The notes below the pieces were generated by a model, which made no database searches, was not told where the DNA came from, and saw only the letters and a list, made by a program, of their open reading frames with translations. Shown here piece after piece: positions 63,358-64,000 of a stretch of 64,000 bases of DNA. The number at the start of each line of letters is the position of its first letter. Positions within the stretch are counted from its first letter, which is position 1. The stretch comes from Phormidium tenue FACHB-1052 (lineage in GTDB: Bacteria > Cyanobacteriota > Cyanobacteriia > Phormidesmidales > Phormidesmidaceae), in assembly GCF_014696675.1 (NCBI RefSeq), contig NZ_JACJQN010000007.1, positions 62,001-126,000 of the forward strand. The letters run 5' to 3'. The translations under genes and the position numbers were made by a program.

Positions 63358-63759
63358 ATGACTGTTAATGCGATCGCGTCAAAACTTCAGCGCCTTCTGT
63401 GCGTTGGCCTCGCTACGCTGGTAATTGGCTCTGGCCTGTTGTTTGGCTTTAGTACCCCCGCCACCGCCCTGGGTAACGAAGCTGGAGATATTGTGCAAGG
63501 GCGGGCTGAGCGTGAACTTGACCGCATTACTAAGGACGGCGACACCGTCAATCAGGTCAAGCTCCGACTTCAAGAGGGTCTGGGTGGTGTGCCCGCTGAT
63601 GTAGACAAAGGCACCGATCGCGGCCTCAGCGATCGTGAGATCAACCGGGCCAAGCAGGGTCTTGATCGCAGCCAAAACGCTGTTGAAGATGCTGGCAACG
63701 CCGCTAAAGACTCCGCTGAGGGCGTTGTCGATTCTGTCAAAGGTTTCTTTAACCGGTAG
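63358..63759 (+). CDS. Exported hypothetical protein
   Basis: A 133-residue protein starting MTVNAIASKLQRLL with a signal peptide cleaved near STPATALG. The mature part is hydrophilic, charged and probably helical (ENEAGD..., RAERELDRITKDG, DREINRAKQGLDRSQNAVEDAGNAAK). AGGAGA lies about 9 nt upstream of ATG 63358. Similar small exported proteins occur in cyanobacteria, but I cannot name a family. Confidence 0.7.
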   Translation: MTVNAIASKLQRLLCVGLATLVIGSGLLFGFSTPATALGNEAGDIVQGRAERELDRITKDGDTVNQVKLRLQEGLGGVPADVDKGTDRGLSDREINRAKQGLDRSQNAVEDAGNAAKDSAEGVVDSVKGFFNR

Positions 63760-64000
63760 GGCAGTTGCCTCGGCAAAATTGCTTTTAATTTTTCGTAATT
63801 GCTCAACTACCCCCTCCTCCCTGGAATCCCTTATTTGGTGTGCTTTTTAGATGATTGTCAATAAGCCATCTTATAGAGAATTTGAACGTAAAAATGCCTG
63901 AAACCCTCATTCTTTCGTTGAATCGCCTCTAACTAGGTGGATTTGCCCAGTCCCTGAATCCCTTGCCATTAATAGGTTTCAGATTTGTCTACCTAGTTGA
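63760..64000. other. Window end, AT-rich noncoding
   Basis: No gene supported. AACTAGGTGGA (63931-63941) and TCTACCTAGTT (63988-63998) form an imperfect inverted repeat, and CTGAAACC (63898-63905) pairs with GGTTTCAG (63975-63982). They may be terminator or element-end structures; the window stops before this can be settled. Confidence 0.4.

Noticed and set aside
1-64000. tRNA, rRNA, CRISPR array, prophage or transposase
   Set aside because: Looked for in intergenic spacers and coding regions on both strands by eye; none seen. A covariance search would be needed to exclude small RNAs.

Overview
This window is chromosomal DNA from a cyanobacterium. The evidence is the very frequent HIP1-type palindrome GCGATCGC scattered through genes, GC-rich codon use, and lineage genes: pipX, sepF and a CbiQ-type gene in one block, cruF/cruG for glycosylated carotenoids, a HetZ-related protein, a CSP41-like protein, DUF3727 and an mntCAB-type manganese transporter. 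The mix looks like a filamentous or Leptolyngbya/Nodosilinea-like lineage, but that placement is inference. No rRNA, tRNA, CRISPR array, transposase or phage gene was seen.

Layout. 1-3.8 kb: part of a Nit1C-type nitrilase cluster (radical SAM, nitrilase and Sll0783-like genes on minus, flavin oxidoreductase on plus) with a near-ideal NtcA promoter. 3.8-4.4 kb: overlapping DUF2442/DUF4160 pair. 4.4-11.5 kb: minus-strand block der, cbiQ-like, trpE/pabB-like, pipX, pipY, sepF, proC, joining nitrogen signalling to cell division and proline synthesis. 11.8-20.2 kb: CSP41-like protein, J-domain/pentapeptide protein, hydrolase, queA, peptide-type ABC permease, SH3 protein, RarD. 20.2-24.7 kb: histidine kinase without its phospho-acceptor His, murE, glutaredoxin, AraC regulator. 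24.8-29 kb: accessory plus-strand run (Uma2, azoreductase, DUF1772, class D beta-lactamase under a LexA-box promoter, DHFR-like reductase, AAC(6')-like acetyltransferase). 29-31.2 kb: second kinase, with the His but a degenerate ATPase, then ComFB.

31.6-37 kb: a hypothetical gene, ilvB with a C-terminal zinc ribbon, a candidate ftsL and ftsI. 37-40.8 kb: divergent mntC and mntAB around a tandem operator-like repeat, then a HetZ-related gene. 41-42 kb: an exopolysaccharide sugar transferase preceded by a perfect CRP-type site. 41.9-47.5 kb: minus-strand run GNAT, ruvX, DUF3727, mltG, yqeG, proB. 47.8-53.1 kb: cruF, cruG, CYTH protein, prenyl diphosphate synthase, murI. 53.1-55 kb: a long structured leader and a group 2 sigma factor. 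55.9-59.4 kb: coxBAC for an A2-type cytochrome oxidase with an HLR1-like site upstream. 59.5-63.1 kb: exported acetamidase/formamidase-like protein and an FAD oxidoreductase fused to S-layer homology repeats.

Recurring themes are nitrogen control (NtcA box, PipX, nitrilase cluster, proB/proC), envelope and division (sepF, ftsL/ftsI, murE, murI, mltG), and signalling. The most unusual finding is the pair of sensor kinases with complementary defects.
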